Source: a virus. From it: a DNA stretch of 44,650 bases. The notes under the pieces were generated by a model. The model saw nothing but the letters and a program-made list of their open reading frames with translations. It ran no database searches and was not told where the DNA came from. Shown here in pieces: positions 13,913 to 21,722 of the stretch. The position numbers and the translations under genes were made by a program. The DNA is taken from IMG/VR virus record IMGVR_UViG_3300033151_000827, positions 1 to 44,650 of that record; one strand, written 5' to 3'. Position 1 is the stretch's first letter. Every line of letters starts with the position of its first letter.

Positions 13913-14412
13913 AAATTATATCAGGTGGTCAAACAGGAGCTGATCTTGCTGGTTTGCAAGTCGGGAGAGAATTAGGTTATGAAACTGGAGGATGGGCACC
14001 AAAAAACTGGAAAACATCTGAGGGATCGAAAAAGGTATTATTAGAATCTTATAATCTTGTAGAATCTGAATATGGATACAGGGGTAGAACTCGTGATAAT
14101 GTAAGAGACTCTGATGTTACTATGAGATTAGCTGTAAATTTTAGTAGTCCAGGTGAAGAGTGTACTATGTTAGCTATTTCAACATATGAAAAATTTTGGT
14201 TTGATGTTAATTTACTTAACCCACCTTCATTACAAGAAGCCTTAGTATTTTTATTAAACCATCAACCTCAAATAATTAACATAGCAGGCAATACACAATT
14301 TACCGAAAGATATGATATCGAAGGAATGGTTTATGATTATTTAAAACCATTATTAGAAGAATATGATAAGTTAATGAAAAAATTTAATGTAATAACAAGG
14401 AATTTAAAATGA
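13909..14412 (+). CDS. YpsA-like / 'putative molybdenum carrier' family protein, 167 aa
   Basis: The N-terminus IISGGQTGADLAGLQVG (residues 3-19) is the phosphate-binding signature of the putative molybdenum-carrier / YpsA-like Rossmann family in the SLOG/LOG-like superfamily. GGWAPKNWKTSEG and RTRDNVRDSDVTM (about residues 59-71) follow at family-typical spacing. The family name comes from early annotation; a nucleotide or nucleotide-derived ligand is more likely here because the gene is locked between dUTPase and a deoxyribosyltransferase-like gene with ATGA overlaps. It could process or sense a modified nucleotide. Catalysis not established. Confidence 0.75.
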   Translation: MKIISGGQTGADLAGLQVGRELGYETGGWAPKNWKTSEGSKKVLLESYNLVESEYGYRGRTRDNVRDSDVTMRLAVNFSSPGEECTMLAISTYEKFWFDVNLLNPPSLQEALVFLLNHQPQIINIAGNTQFTERYDIEGMVYDYLKPLLEEYDKLMKKFNVITRNLK

Positions 14413-14861
14413 AAATTTATACGGCAGGACCGATCTCAGGACAAAGTTATGAACAAGTGATGAATAGGTATCAGGAACAAGTTAAAATATTAAGAGGTAT
14501 AGGGTATGAGGTTATATGCCCAATGACCGGTAAATCGTATCTAAGAACGGAATTAGAATTTAAAGCACAAGGGTATGAGCAACACCCAGTTTCTACAAAT
14601 CATGCAATTAAAGAAAGAGACAGATGGATGGTTGGTCAATCTGATATTGTTTTAGTTGATTTCTCTTCTTGTAATGGAATTGTCTCTATTGGTTCTTGTA
14701 TGGAATTAGCTTGGGCAGATGAATTAAAGAAACATTCGATTGTAGTTATGGATAAAGATAATATACATCAACATTGTTTTATTCTTGAATGTGCTGATAT
14801 AGTATTTTCTACTTTAATTGAAGCTTATAGTTATCTAAAAAAATTACAAACTGGAATTTAA
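14409..14861 (+). CDS. Nucleoside 2-deoxyribosyltransferase-like protein, 150 aa
   Basis: MKIYTAGPISG is the start typical of the nucleoside 2-deoxyribosyltransferase fold. SDIVLVDFS (residues 78-86) and SIGSCMELAWA (93-103) carry the Asp and Glu (E99) expected at the active site; D71 in ERDRWM is another conserved position. These enzymes swap bases on deoxyribonucleosides or hydrolyse deoxynucleoside 5'-monophosphates. Together with dUTPase it suggests dNMP salvage or removal of unwanted nucleotides. CAAGGA lies upstream, inside the previous gene. A related small-molecule kinase-like or DUF4406 assignment is possible. Confidence 0.75.
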   Translation: MKIYTAGPISGQSYEQVMNRYQEQVKILRGIGYEVICPMTGKSYLRTELEFKAQGYEQHPVSTNHAIKERDRWMVGQSDIVLVDFSSCNGIVSIGSCMELAWADELKKHSIVVMDKDNIHQHCFILECADIVFSTLIEAYSYLKKLQTGI

Positions 14862-14862
14862 A

Positions 14863-15015
14863 ATGAAACTAACATACGATGTTATGTATAGACCAAGAGT
14901 TATAAGTTTTGGTATTGATTTTGGAAACAATTCTCTTATAAAAGGAAAAATGTCAAATTTTTTTATAGAAATAAGTATTCTATTTTGGACGTTTGGAATT
15001 GAATTAAATTGGTAA
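14863..15015 (+). CDS. Hypothetical protein, 50 aa
   Basis: The frame reads MKLTYDVMYRPRVISFGIDF and ends ILFWTFGIELNW. It starts two bases after the previous stop with GGAAT as weak ribosome-binding site. It is aromatic and strand-rich; the C-terminal SNFFIEISILFWTFGIELNW is hydrophobic enough to lie in or on a membrane. Short phage proteins ending in a similar hydrophobic FGIELNW-like tail are familiar to me as uncharacterised proteins, without a function. Confidence 0.55.
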   Translation: MKLTYDVMYRPRVISFGIDFGNNSLIKGKMSNFFIEISILFWTFGIELNW

Positions 15016-15028
15016 CTTGATATTTTTT

Positions 15029-15044
15029 AGAACAAATTATAAAT
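15029..15044 (+). promoter_or_regulatory. Box B promoter-like element
   Basis: AGAACAAATTATAAAT, preceded by GATATTTTTT much as the 38594 copy is preceded by GGTATTTTTT. This copy contains TATAAATA with the next base, identical to the T4 late promoter core. Confidence 0.6.
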
Positions 15045-15057
15045 AGCCCCATTAATC

Positions 15058-15094
15058 ACAGACTTTAAACATGAAGCATTTAGTCTGTATGTTT
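15058..15094 (+). promoter_or_regulatory. Predicted H-type pseudoknot in an mRNA leader
   Basis: ACAGACT (15058-15064) pairs with AGTCTGT (15082-15088). AAACAT (15067-15072), inside the loop, pairs with ATGTTT (15089-15094), immediately adjoining the first stem. The ribosome-binding site AGGAGA begins one base later. The geometry (2-base and 9-base loops, stacked stems) is typical of translational operators or ligand-sensing pseudoknots. Confidence 0.6.
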
Positions 15095-15104
15095 AGGAGA
15101 TAAA

Positions 15105-15896
15105 ATGGTATATAGTAAAAAGTTCGTAGCAGTAATCAAATGTAATGGTAAAATTCTTAGAGAAGTATCTCAAGAGAATGATGTCATCCTTCCTTTTGGA
15201 GCAGAGTATTCTATCTTATTAAAAAATCTTGATAATAGAAGAGCGGTAGTTGAAATTTCTATTGATGGAGAAGATGTGTTGGATGGAAGAAGAATTGTAA
15301 TTGACGGTAATGACGACACTGAGTTAAAAGGTGTTATGGTCAATAATGCAGTTAAGAATGCTTTCAAATTTATTCAAAAAACAGAAAAAATTCAAAACCA
15401 TCGTGGTGATAAAATTGATGATGGATTTATTCGTATCAAATTTGGTTTTGAAAAAACAATAGAATATACAACAACATGGTCAAGTACTTATACTTATCCA
15501 ACAGTATATAGATCTTTCTATAGTAATACTGATATAAAGTATGGTGGTGTATTAAATGAAGGTCCTACTTGTAAGGGTATGGCTGAACCGTTAGCATCTA
15601 CATATAATATTTCAAGTAATGTTACTATGGATAGTCTTGGAAAATGTGAATTGCCTCAAGTTGATGAAGGTATTACAGTTCCAGGTTCTGAATTAAAACA
15701 GGATTTTAATAACACAGTTGTAGGAACTATAGAAGAACATGGTGTAATTATTATTAGGTTAAAAGGTACTGATAAAATTGAACCTGTAAAAAGACCTGTA
15801 TTTGTTTCAACAAAAAGTGAGTGTCCTACTTGTGGAACTAAATCAAGATATGGTACTAAATTTTGTAGGGAGTGTGGTACTAATTTAAAAGCATAA
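15105..15896 (+). CDS. Virion-type beta protein with C-terminal zinc ribbon, 263 aa
   Basis: Residues ~5-70 (VAVIKCNGKILREVSQENDV; LPFGAEYSILLKNLDNRRAV; EISIDGEDVLDG) form a beta-sandwich that I associate with uncharacterised phage and bacterial 'zinc ribbon domain' proteins. The middle (residues 75-215) is beta-rich and aromatic. Residues 240-257 form a zinc ribbon, CPTCG...CRECG. It is a monocistronic unit with its own box B, a pseudoknot leader touching the ribosome-binding site and a perfect terminator, as expected for a separately controlled and perhaps abundant protein. It could be structural or an adaptor to a host factor. Confidence 0.6.
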   Translation: MVYSKKFVAVIKCNGKILREVSQENDVILPFGAEYSILLKNLDNRRAVVEISIDGEDVLDGRRIVIDGNDDTELKGVMVNNAVKNAFKFIQKTEKIQNHRGDKIDDGFIRIKFGFEKTIEYTTTWSSTYTYPTVYRSFYSNTDIKYGGVLNEGPTCKGMAEPLASTYNISSNVTMDSLGKCELPQVDEGITVPGSELKQDFNNTVVGTIEEHGVIIIRLKGTDKIEPVKRPVFVSTKSECPTCGTKSRYGTKFCRECGTNLKA

Positions 15897-15924
15897 AAAT
15901 AACAAAAAAATAAACGGGCTATAA

Positions 15925-15958
15925 GGGACTCAACAACTAAGTTGAGTCCCTTTTTTTT
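15925..15958. terminator. Perfect terminator after the 15105 gene
   Basis: GGGACTCAAC and GTTGAGTCCC pair perfectly around AACTAA, followed by eight T. The convergent 15966 gene ends just to the right. Confidence 0.95.
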
Positions 15959-15965
15959 AATCTAA

Positions 15966-16586
15966 TTAAAGAATGAATTTAGTAATACGAGTAAAAAGGT
16001 TTTTAGGTATTTCATTTTCGGGAATTTCTTTAAAACTTTTTATTTTATCCACTAGTTCTTTAATACACTTCTTTGATTTCACAGTCTGTTCTTTTAAAAT
16101 TCTTTTATGGTTTACAAGTGATATATGAGGTTGTTTTTTCAATTTCCTAATTACATCAATTTTGTTAATAAGCTCTTGTTGTTTTTCACGGAACTTAATA
16201 TGTAATTCCTGAAGTTGCTGTTCTAACCTCTGATATATATTACTGTTTTCGATATCGTATTTCTTAACAAGATCTTTGTTTTTCTGAACAAGATGTAAAT
16301 TTTCTTTTTCAAGTTTGGTAGCATAATCAATAATACCTTGCCCAATTTCCTCAACACTAAAAGATGTTTTTGTTGTTTTAACTTTCGGTTTTTCTTTAAT
16401 AGGTTTTCTAAATAAGGTTCTCCCAACCTTATTTATAGTGTTAGTTTTACATAAAACATATACTCTATTTTGAAATGCTTTATAGATAACATCTCCATCA
16501 TGTAATGCATATAATTCCTTGATGGTAAAAATATTTTTGCTCATTTTTTCTAAACATTCATCAATCGCTTTTGTTACTGGTCCCAT
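15966..16586 (-). CDS. Coiled-coil protein with possible N-terminal winged helix, 206 aa
   Basis: Residues ~15-65 (NIFTIKELYALHDGDVIYKA, then FQNRVYVLCKTNTINKVGRT) have the helix/strand order of a small winged-helix DNA-binding domain. Residues ~85-185 are lysine/glutamate-rich heptads (KLEKENLHLVQKNKDLVKKY and LEQQLQELHIKFREKQQELI), a long coiled coil. Together these suggest a dimeric DNA-binding or scaffold protein, possibly a regulator. GGAAAA precedes ATG on the minus strand; the ribosome-binding site is weak. Alone in its orientation between the 15925 terminator and a gene-free structured region. Family not recognised. Confidence 0.6.
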   Translation of the reverse strand: MGPVTKAIDECLEKMSKNIFTIKELYALHDGDVIYKAFQNRVYVLCKTNTINKVGRTLFRKPIKEKPKVKTTKTSFSVEEIGQGIIDYATKLEKENLHLVQKNKDLVKKYDIENSNIYQRLEQQLQELHIKFREKQQELINKIDVIRKLKKQPHISLVNHKRILKEQTVKSKKCIKELVDKIKSFKEIPENEIPKNLFTRITKFIL

Positions 16587-16662
16587 TAAATTTTCCTTTT
16601 TTTTTAAATTTACAATTTATATAAACAAATATTTTTTATCTTATGGTTATCTCCTTAGTTTT

Positions 16663-16704
16663 AGAACAAATAATAAAAGGTCATTATTAGAACAAAAATA
16701 AAAT
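16663..16704 (+). promoter_or_regulatory. Two tandem box B elements
   Basis: AGAACAAATAATAAAA (16663-16678) and AGAACAAAAATAAAAT (16689-16704), 26 bases apart. They face the structured stretch that follows and not an open reading frame. Confidence 0.55.
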
Positions 16705-16800
16705 TGGAGAGCTGACCTTTAAAAATAAAAGGTCAGCTCATCCAACTCCAAAGGAGGAGAACTATAACACATATTTTTTGCCATGTGTTAGGACAAGAGA
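16704..16800 (+). ncRNA. Candidate structured small RNA
   Basis: GAGCTGACCTTT (16709-16720) pairs with AAAGGTCAGCTC (16728-16739) in a 12-bp stem. TTGGA (16704-16708) can extend it through TCCAA (16747-16751). AACACAT (16766-16772) and ATGTGTT (16783-16789) form a second hairpin. Between them lies AAAGGAGG, an excellent anti-ribosome sequence with no gene behind it. Box B elements lie immediately upstream. No reading frame longer than a few codons follows. The 3' end is not defined. Confidence 0.45.
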
Positions 16801-16885
16801 AAGGTTCAGGTATACTTAAAAAATTCAACAAGCGCTGTATACTAGCTATTATAAAAAATGATAGATAAAATAATAACCCTTCTTA

Positions 16886-16938
16886 ATAATTAATATATAT
16901 AGATAAGTTTAATTAAAATGATAAAATAATAAAATAAT
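16886..16938. promoter_or_regulatory. Box A plus degenerate box B
   Basis: Box A ATAATTAATATATATAGAT (16886-16904) is followed by GATAAAATAATAAAATAAT (16920-16938), which keeps the AATAATAAAA part of box B but not AGAAC. It precedes the 16951-21453 structural operon. Confidence 0.45.
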
Positions 16939-16950
16939 ATGGAGACAACT

Positions 16951-17295
16951 ATGACACCTAACCAAGCACAAGCACTGGGTAGAGTTGAGCAAAAAATAAC
17001 TGATATGTGTGTAACTAATACAAAGGAACATAGGGAAATCAAAGATATAATAGATGTAATGCAGACAAGCAAAGAATTGAGAGAACTCGCCTCTGATAAA
17101 AAATTTGAGGCAAGACCAACAAATAAAATATTTTATTGGATTATGACTGGAGTATTTGGAATGTTATTTTTCATTTTTGGGATGTTGGTAAACCTTGATA
17201 ACAAAGTTGATACACATATAATTAATGCTCAAGATGCATATTATCAAATCACAGGAGATATATATACTCCTCCTAATAAGGGAAACGGACACTAA
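16951..17295 (+). CDS. Coiled-coil plus single-helix membrane protein, 114 aa
   Basis: An in-frame ATG exists at 16939, but its GGAGA is the proper ribosome-binding site for the ATG at 16951, giving MTPNQAQALGRVEQKITDMC. Residues ~10-50 form a coiled-coil-like helix (RVEQKITDMCVTNTKEHREI), then one membrane helix (FYWIMTGVFGMLFFIFGMLV), then a short polar tail. The layout is like XhlA-type haemolysin/holin helpers and like some tail-associated membrane proteins. It heads a run of structural genes, so both lysis and virion roles remain open. Confidence 0.6.
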   Translation: MTPNQAQALGRVEQKITDMCVTNTKEHREIKDIIDVMQTSKELRELASDKKFEARPTNKIFYWIMTGVFGMLFFIFGMLVNLDNKVDTHIINAQDAYYQITGDIYTPPNKGNGH

Positions 17296-17317
17296 AAATA
17301 ATATAGGAATAGAATAA

Positions 17318-18910
17318 ATGGCAGTAGCAACTTATACAACGGATTTACAAACATTTGAGTTGTTTGAGGCCGCCGCAACTATTGGTGAATTTACAGGGTA
17401 TACAGCTGCTTCAAAACCTACCAATCCTGATACGGATAACCCAATTCAAGGGTCGTCTCATGTTTCTGCAGAACAAAGAACAGCCGCTCTTGGTTCTGTT
17501 GCAGTAGACTATGGTTCAAATATTACTTGGACAAGTGGTTGGAGTATTTTTATATGGGGACAGTTTTTACAAGCTGGTGCTGTTAATACTGACGCTGCTG
17601 GTGGAATTGTAATGATGATTGGTTCTGCTATAACTGCTTTTTATAAATGGACTGTAGGTGGAAGTGATTTTGGTAGAGCTCCTTATGGTGGCTATCAAAA
17701 TTGGGTATGTGATCCAGAAGTTACAAATGGTCGTACTACAACAGGAACTCCAGGAACTAATTATAGATGGACTGGATTTGGGTGCGATGTTCAAAACGCG
17801 ATCTCAAAAGGCTCACCTTATAATATAGATGCTATTAGATTTGGTAGAGGGGAAATAAGAGTAATAGATGGTCAAGCAGGCGCTTATGGAAATTTTTTAG
17901 ATATGACAACTGCAAATGATCTTCTTGCTAATAAATGGGGATTATTTCAAGAAAATGCTGGTACATCTCTTTGGAAAGGATTAATGTCTTTAGGAACAAC
18001 AACATCAGTAGACTTTAGAGATTCAAATGTAGATATTAAAATTGATAATACCAGAAGAGTGCAAGCAAGTTTTAATAGAATAGAAATAAATCATATTTCC
18101 TCAAACATAGAGTGGACTAATATAAACATCTCAGCTCTTGGAACAGTATCTAAGGGTGAACTTGAAATGATCGATGATTGTACGTTTTTAGATGATGGTG
18201 GAGTATTCACTGATATGAACACTTTCATTTTTCAGTCTGGTTATGTTGGAACAGGAAGAACTTGGAGACGCTGTGGATTAGTTACTCAAGGCAGTGGAAC
18301 ATTTGATGGTTGTATATTTGATGGAGCATCTGGTACTGTTGCTTTTTTAGTAGATGATCTTGATATTGTTGATGATTGTGAATTTAATAGTGACGGAACA
18401 GGTTATGCTCTTGAATTAGATTCATCAATGGCAGGCAACAGTTATACAATGTCTGGATGCTCATTTGTTGGTTATGCTGTTACTGGTGGTTCAACAGGTA
18501 ATGAAGCTATTTATAATAATACTGGCGGTACTGTAACAATTAGTGTTGGTTCAGGACAAATACCTACGGTTCATGATGAAGTTGGTTCTACTACAGTTAT
18601 TACTGCTTCAGTTGATCTTTATATTATAGTTAAAGATACAGATGGTGATCCAATACAAGATGTACAAGTAGGAATATATGCAACTTCAGATAGAACAGAA
18701 ATAGTTAATCAAGATACAGATGTAAATGGCGAAGTTGATACTAGTTTTTCAGGATCAACTCCTGAATCTGTAGAAGTTAGATGTAGAAAAGCAAGTTCAG
18801 GAGATACAAAATATAAAAATTATAGTTCATTACAAACTATAGCTACAACAATCGGATTATCATTAAGTGTAACTATGATTATAGACACAAATAATAATGC
18901 AATAATTTAA
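17318..18910 (+). CDS. Phage structural protein with beta-helix-like body, 530 aa
   Basis: The N-terminal 150 residues (ATYTTDLQTFELFEAAATIG) are rich in Gly, Thr and Trp and look like a virion-associated domain. Residues ~190-420 have short repeated strands with turns (FDGCIFDGASGTVAFLVDDL; DIVDDCEFNSDGTGYALELD), typical of a right-handed beta-helix. Residues ~430-525 (DLYIIVKDTDGDPIQDVQVG) form an Ig-like/CNA-B-type domain ending the protein. No catalytic motif is visible. It starts at ATG after TAGGAAT. It sits in a tight operon with the 18931 gene, as expected for virion surface or fibre proteins. Confidence 0.65.
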   Translation: MAVATYTTDLQTFELFEAAATIGEFTGYTAASKPTNPDTDNPIQGSSHVSAEQRTAALGSVAVDYGSNITWTSGWSIFIWGQFLQAGAVNTDAAGGIVMMIGSAITAFYKWTVGGSDFGRAPYGGYQNWVCDPEVTNGRTTTGTPGTNYRWTGFGCDVQNAISKGSPYNIDAIRFGRGEIRVIDGQAGAYGNFLDMTTANDLLANKWGLFQENAGTSLWKGLMSLGTTTSVDFRDSNVDIKIDNTRRVQASFNRIEINHISSNIEWTNINISALGTVSKGELEMIDDCTFLDDGGVFTDMNTFIFQSGYVGTGRTWRRCGLVTQGSGTFDGCIFDGASGTVAFLVDDLDIVDDCEFNSDGTGYALELDSSMAGNSYTMSGCSFVGYAVTGGSTGNEAIYNNTGGTVTISVGSGQIPTVHDEVGSTTVITASVDLYIIVKDTDGDPIQDVQVGIYATSDRTEIVNQDTDVNGEVDTSFSGSTPESVEVRCRKASSGDTKYKNYSSLQTIATTIGLSLSVTMIIDTNNNAII

Positions 18911-18930
18911 ATAATTAAGGAGATAAAAAA

Positions 18931-21453
18931 ATGGCTGATGCTACAATCTTAGATGGTGATATAGGGATAAACTATCTTGCTAATAACAGACAAAAACTTA
19001 TGTACTGGATTGGTGGCACTGAAACGTCTTACACAATGAATCAGTTGTATTCTGCAATGGCAACATTGCTTGATGAAACAACAACTATTGATAGTGGTAC
19101 AGCATTTAGTGCAGAAACACCTGTTGAGTATACAACTGGAAAAATTGATTCCGGTGATACCGAACCATGGTACATGTCATTTGATTTAATGGAAAAGATT
19201 ACTGGTGGTGCTTTAAGAACATCAGGATGGACAAGAGTTCAAGATTCTAATGCTGGTATTATCTGTGTGCAAGTTGACTCAGGTGGTGCAATCGTTGCTA
19301 CAGATAGAGGTAATACAATTACTCACTCTGATGGTGATGAAGGTGTTCTATTAGAATTTGTTGAGACTGGTGGTGCTGTAGATCTATGTTTCATTAGACC
19401 ATTAACAAGTGGTATTGCTAATAGTTTTGATGCAGCTTCTACAGATACAGTTACTTGTAATGCTCATGTTGCTGATGTATTAGAAACAGATGGTGTTGCA
19501 ACAACTGGAGAAATGGTATGGACTAATTTATATTCAATTGGTACTATTGATCCAAATGTTCATTTATATCTATATCAGGGTCTTGCTGGTCCTCTTGATA
19601 CAACCAGAAACCGTGTTTATTCATGGAACTGGGATGGTACTGGAACAAATGAAGATTGGTATGATAATGGTCATATTGATATTTGTGTTGCTCTAAATGA
19701 TCCAACTGATGCTACATGGTCAACAATTGATGCTGCTTATATTACAGTTTTCGCACGTAAATATGGTGATTTATTTGCTTCATTTGAAGTGTCCAATTCA
19801 GAAACATCAGGTGGTAGGAACCCGATTCCGCTACAAACTTCAATTGACTTGGATAACCCTACTGGTATTAAAACAGTAACTACAGGCGCTTTTTCTGCTA
19901 CACCAGCATTATTTATAGTTGGTGAAATTATTACAGAAGCTGCATCTGGAGCAAGAGGTATTGTTACAGATCAAGTTTTAGATACATCAATTAGTTATAT
20001 TCCAATTGATGATCCTCAAATTGCGTTCTTTAGTTCAGGTGCTCAATTAATCACAGGAGCAACTTCAGGATATACTGCAACAAGTTCTGCTGATGCTGAT
20101 GCTGGTCCTTCTACTGCTGCTTGGTTTACAAATGCAGCTTTACCTACTGTAACATTTGGAACACAATCATTTGACGTTGATGACGATGGAAATGATGAAG
20201 ATTATGGTATTTATATTGACTGTAAATCTAATCCATTAACAGAAGTATATGAATGGTTAAAGTTTGCTACTCGTAATGGTGAAGTTACAAATGATCTTGA
20301 TGATATTAATGGTGAGCGTTATATTGGTGGTGAGGTTTATATAGAATATACAGCTGAAGTAGGAACTATTGATGAAGGTGAATCAGTTACACAGCAATCA
20401 TCTGGAGCTACTGGTATAATTATTTCTCATAATAGAACTACAAATATTCTATTAATTAGAGATGTTAGAGGAACATTCGTAACAGGTCAAACAATTGATG
20501 CTGACGACGATGCTGATACTTTCACAGGCATCACAGAAGCTACAACATTTGCACCAAAAACAGCTTCACCATTAGGCACATTTGCTGGAGGAACATTCTT
20601 TGGTGCTCGTGGAGTTCTTCTTGTTAATTGGATAACAACTGACGAGAACTCTTTTATTCTAACTCCAATTGAAGGTGGAACATATCAAAGACCTCAAGCA
20701 TTTATTATTGAAGTTACAAATCTTGACGGTGGTCTTCAAACATCTGAATTACATGATAGAGTTTCTGTATTTAGATTAAATGAAGCAGCAGGTAATATTG
20801 TAAAAACTGAATATAATGCTGCTGGTGGTGAATCTCCAGGTGATGCAACTCTTATTGTTGATTCAGGTATTACTCAGGATACTCCAGGTAAAACAACTGG
20901 TGGATGGGTAGTTGTAGTTGATGATCCTGCAGGACTTGGTGCTGAATATAAAATCAGATATGACTCTTGGGATACTTCTACATTTACATTATCTAATGTA
21001 GCAGAGTTTGTAACTACTGGAACTAATACTGCTACACAAGTTGAATATTCTGGTGGAGCATTCGAAACAGATGTTAAACGTGGTGATTTAGTTTATAACT
21101 CAACAGAAGGATTAGTAGGTTATGTTAAGACTGTTGATTCAGATACTATATTACAATTAGAGGGTGCTGGTATTGCTGGTAATTCAACTGGTGATTCTGT
21201 AGAAATTAACTGTGTTCCTATTACTGTGGTAAGTGATGATGATGTTTATGTTCCATTTCTTGATAAAATAGCTGATGCTTCAGAAGAAAGCGTTTCAGTT
21301 ATTTTTGTTTCTACAATTTACTTTAGAGTAAAAGTAAGAAATACAAGAGCAGCAAAAAAGATTAAACCTTATTCATCAGATGGTTCAGTTACTTCAGCAA
21401 CTTCTAATCAATCAATTCCGGTTATTAGAACTGAGGATACTATTATTAGTTAA
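18931..21453 (+). CDS. Large phage structural protein, 840 aa
   Basis: Begins MADATILDGDIGINYLANNR, which together with the beta-rich, Asp/Thr/Gly-rich body suggests a large virion protein. Several segments follow the pattern of a strand, SGA and a Gly-rich turn: IITEAASGARGIVTD (~res 335), LITGATSGYTATSS (~375), VTQQSSGATGIIIS (~490) and LVYNSTEGLVGYVK (~727). These are likely small repeated beta-hairpin modules common in phage structural proteins. AAGGAG precedes ATG. A hairpin (21468-21497) follows the stop. No enzymatic motif; it may form part of a fibre, collar or head decoration. Confidence 0.65.
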   Translation: MADATILDGDIGINYLANNRQKLMYWIGGTETSYTMNQLYSAMATLLDETTTIDSGTAFSAETPVEYTTGKIDSGDTEPWYMSFDLMEKITGGALRTSGWTRVQDSNAGIICVQVDSGGAIVATDRGNTITHSDGDEGVLLEFVETGGAVDLCFIRPLTSGIANSFDAASTDTVTCNAHVADVLETDGVATTGEMVWTNLYSIGTIDPNVHLYLYQGLAGPLDTTRNRVYSWNWDGTGTNEDWYDNGHIDICVALNDPTDATWSTIDAAYITVFARKYGDLFASFEVSNSETSGGRNPIPLQTSIDLDNPTGIKTVTTGAFSATPALFIVGEIITEAASGARGIVTDQVLDTSISYIPIDDPQIAFFSSGAQLITGATSGYTATSSADADAGPSTAAWFTNAALPTVTFGTQSFDVDDDGNDEDYGIYIDCKSNPLTEVYEWLKFATRNGEVTNDLDDINGERYIGGEVYIEYTAEVGTIDEGESVTQQSSGATGIIISHNRTTNILLIRDVRGTFVTGQTIDADDDADTFTGITEATTFAPKTASPLGTFAGGTFFGARGVLLVNWITTDENSFILTPIEGGTYQRPQAFIIEVTNLDGGLQTSELHDRVSVFRLNEAAGNIVKTEYNAAGGESPGDATLIVDSGITQDTPGKTTGGWVVVVDDPAGLGAEYKIRYDSWDTSTFTLSNVAEFVTTGTNTATQVEYSGGAFETDVKRGDLVYNSTEGLVGYVKTVDSDTILQLEGAGIAGNSTGDSVEINCVPITVVSDDDVYVPFLDKIADASEESVSVIFVSTIYFRVKVRNTRAAKKIKPYSSDGSVTSATSNQSIPVIRTEDTIIS

Positions 21454-21467
21454 TGATTTTAATAATT

Positions 21468-21497
21468 AGGTTGGGGTATTATTTTATACCCCAACCT
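21468..21497 (+). terminator. Hairpin after the 18931 gene
   Basis: AGGTTGGGGTA (21468-21478) pairs perfectly with TACCCCAACCT (21487-21497) around 8 bases. Only a short T run follows, so it may attenuate or protect the 3' end and not terminate fully. The next gene starts 21 bases on, with no box B between. Confidence 0.75.
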
Positions 21498-21518
21498 TTA
21501 ATATAAAGGAGAATATAA

Positions 21519-21716
21519 ATGAGTTTTAGCGTAAAGTCTTTAGACAATGGAATTGTGGCGTGTAATAAAAATATTAAAACATTTGAAGATGCAATAGATA
21601 GAGAGCGTAATACAATAAAAGAATATAGAGATATGATCGTAGTCATACAAGAAAAAGAAAGAATAGCGAAAGTTAAAAAGGAAATGCAAGCAAACATTGT
21701 AATAGAAAGGGAATAA
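21519..21716 (+). CDS. Small coiled-coil protein, 65 aa
   Basis: Reads MSFSVKSLDNGIVACNKNIK, then charged heptads (FEDAIDRERNTIKEYRDMIV; QEKERIAKVKKEMQ), so almost wholly a coiled coil. AAAGGAG precedes ATG; the gene ends six bases before the 21723 structural gene. It could be an assembly chaperone or trimerisation partner for the fibre-like proteins around it. No family recognised. Confidence 0.65.
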   Translation: MSFSVKSLDNGIVACNKNIKTFEDAIDRERNTIKEYRDMIVVIQEKERIAKVKKEMQANIVIERE

Positions 21717-21722
21717 ACAATA

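Larger units (their letters stand above)
16587..16950. other. Gene-free regulatory and structured region
   Basis: No gene on either strand. From left to right it holds the leader of the leftward 15966 gene, two tandem box B elements, a 12-bp hairpin, a consensus-strength AAAGGAGG without a start codon at useful distance, a second hairpin, box A and a degenerate box B before the 16951 gene. The RNA candidate and promoters are listed separately. Confidence 0.6.

Noticed and set aside
16783-16791. Mini-ORF ATG-TGT-TAG after AAAGGAGG
   Set aside because: About 30 bases from the AAAGGAGG and inside a hairpin arm; not at initiating distance.
16519-17072. Two 60-codon frames on opposite strands
   Set aside because: One is antisense to the 15966 gene, the other to the 16951 membrane-protein gene; neither has a ribosome-binding site.
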